Positions 63,928 through 64,000 of a stretch of 64,000 bases of DNA are shown here, piece after piece. Numbering within the stretch: position 1 is the first letter of the stretch; every line of letters begins with the position of its first letter. The notes beneath the pieces were generated by a model that saw only the letters and a program-made list of their open reading frames with translations, had not been told where the DNA came from and ran no database searches. Both the position numbers and the translations under genes were made by a program. The stretch lies in contig NZ_LXYR01000010.1 in NCBI RefSeq assembly GCF_001650195.1, positions 60,661 to 124,660 on the forward strand, read 5' to 3'. This stretch comes from Phormidesmis priestleyi BC1401 (lineage in GTDB: Bacteria > Cyanobacteriota > Cyanobacteriia > Leptolyngbyales > Leptolyngbyaceae).

Positions 63928-64000
63928 TTAGAGGGCAACGGAAAAGCCGTATTGATTCAGTTTGTTCCAGAATTGATCCCAACGCGTTGAGGTCAAGACC
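63928..64000 (-). CDS. Partial gene: 3' end of an unknown protein
   Basis: Minus-strand frame ending at TAA 63928-63930 and open to the window edge: the visible C-terminus is RWDQFWNKLNQYGFSVAL. It looks like a real protein end, but family and length cannot be judged. Confidence 0.35.
   Translation of the reverse strand, partial: VLTSTRWDQFWNKLNQYGFSVAL

Noticed and set aside
1..64000. tRNA, rRNA or CRISPR array
   Set aside because: Scanning gaps for T-loop sequences (GGTTCRAATC), rRNA-like stretches and regularly spaced repeats found none. A covariance-model search would settle this.

Overview
The window is a cyanobacterial chromosome segment, most like a filamentous Leptolyngbya-type genome. 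Evidence: psaK, petB/petD, chlB, pcxA, ctpA, a Calvin-cycle-type GAPDH, a PerR-like Fur protein and a SigC-like sigma factor all occur here. The octamer GCGATCGC (HIP1, a cyanobacterial hallmark) recurs throughout. No tRNA, rRNA or CRISPR array was recognised by eye.

Layout. 0-9 kb: a radical-SAM gene overlapping a glucolipid synthase gene (mgdA), a PerR-type regulator, a membrane-anchored repeat protein, a Ycf55/DUF3685 protein with a degenerate receiver domain, an SPFH protein and folP. 9-18 kb: a secreted propeller-like protein with an exosortase-type tail, a stand-alone OCP N-domain-like gene divergent from psaK, then dus, pdxH, a PfkB kinase, a CYTH phosphatase, a rhodanese and a GspE/PilB-like ATPase. 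18.5-25 kb: a DUF3352 gene, then an accessory island. The island holds two divergent genes of unknown function, a MazF-like toxin with an unusual antitoxin, a decayed partial copy of the same locus, and a MITE-like insertion. gap2 closes the island. 25-33 kb: remnants, murC-murB, a small MshEN-like protein, an AEC transporter, a VanY-type peptidase, an M41-like protein and a lipid kinase. 33-38.5 kb: a probable operon with two CNT nucleoside transporters flanking a DUF2079 protein. 38.5-46.7 kb: a zinc-ribbon protein, BrnTA, a glutamine amidotransferase, chlB, a propeller-like protein, an Uma2 remnant, petD/petB and a divergent ctpA. 46.7-63 kb: an HD phosphohydrolase, a degenerate SF1 helicase-like protein, pcxA, a pentapeptide protein, yraN, queA, a coiled-coil protein, priA, sigC, a GNAT enzyme, a K+ channel regulator (RCK) and a Na+/H+ antiporter. 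63-64 kb: mobile-element debris and the 3' end of another gene.

How the genes work together. Several encode thylakoid or photosynthesis functions: PsaK (PSI), PetB/PetD (b6f), CtpA (D1 maturation), ChlB (dark chlorophyll synthesis), MgdA (galactolipid precursor) and PcxA, TrkA-like and NhaP-like proteins (proton and ion homeostasis). MurC/MurB and the VanY-like enzyme serve peptidoglycan.

The most distinctive structural signals are two. First, six MITE-like elements with three kinds of terminal inverted repeats, most of which share one internal core. Second, the duplicated and partly decayed toxin-antitoxin/coiled-coil island at 20.3-24.1 kb. Functional calls rest on motif recognition and remembered family sequences; no database search was run.
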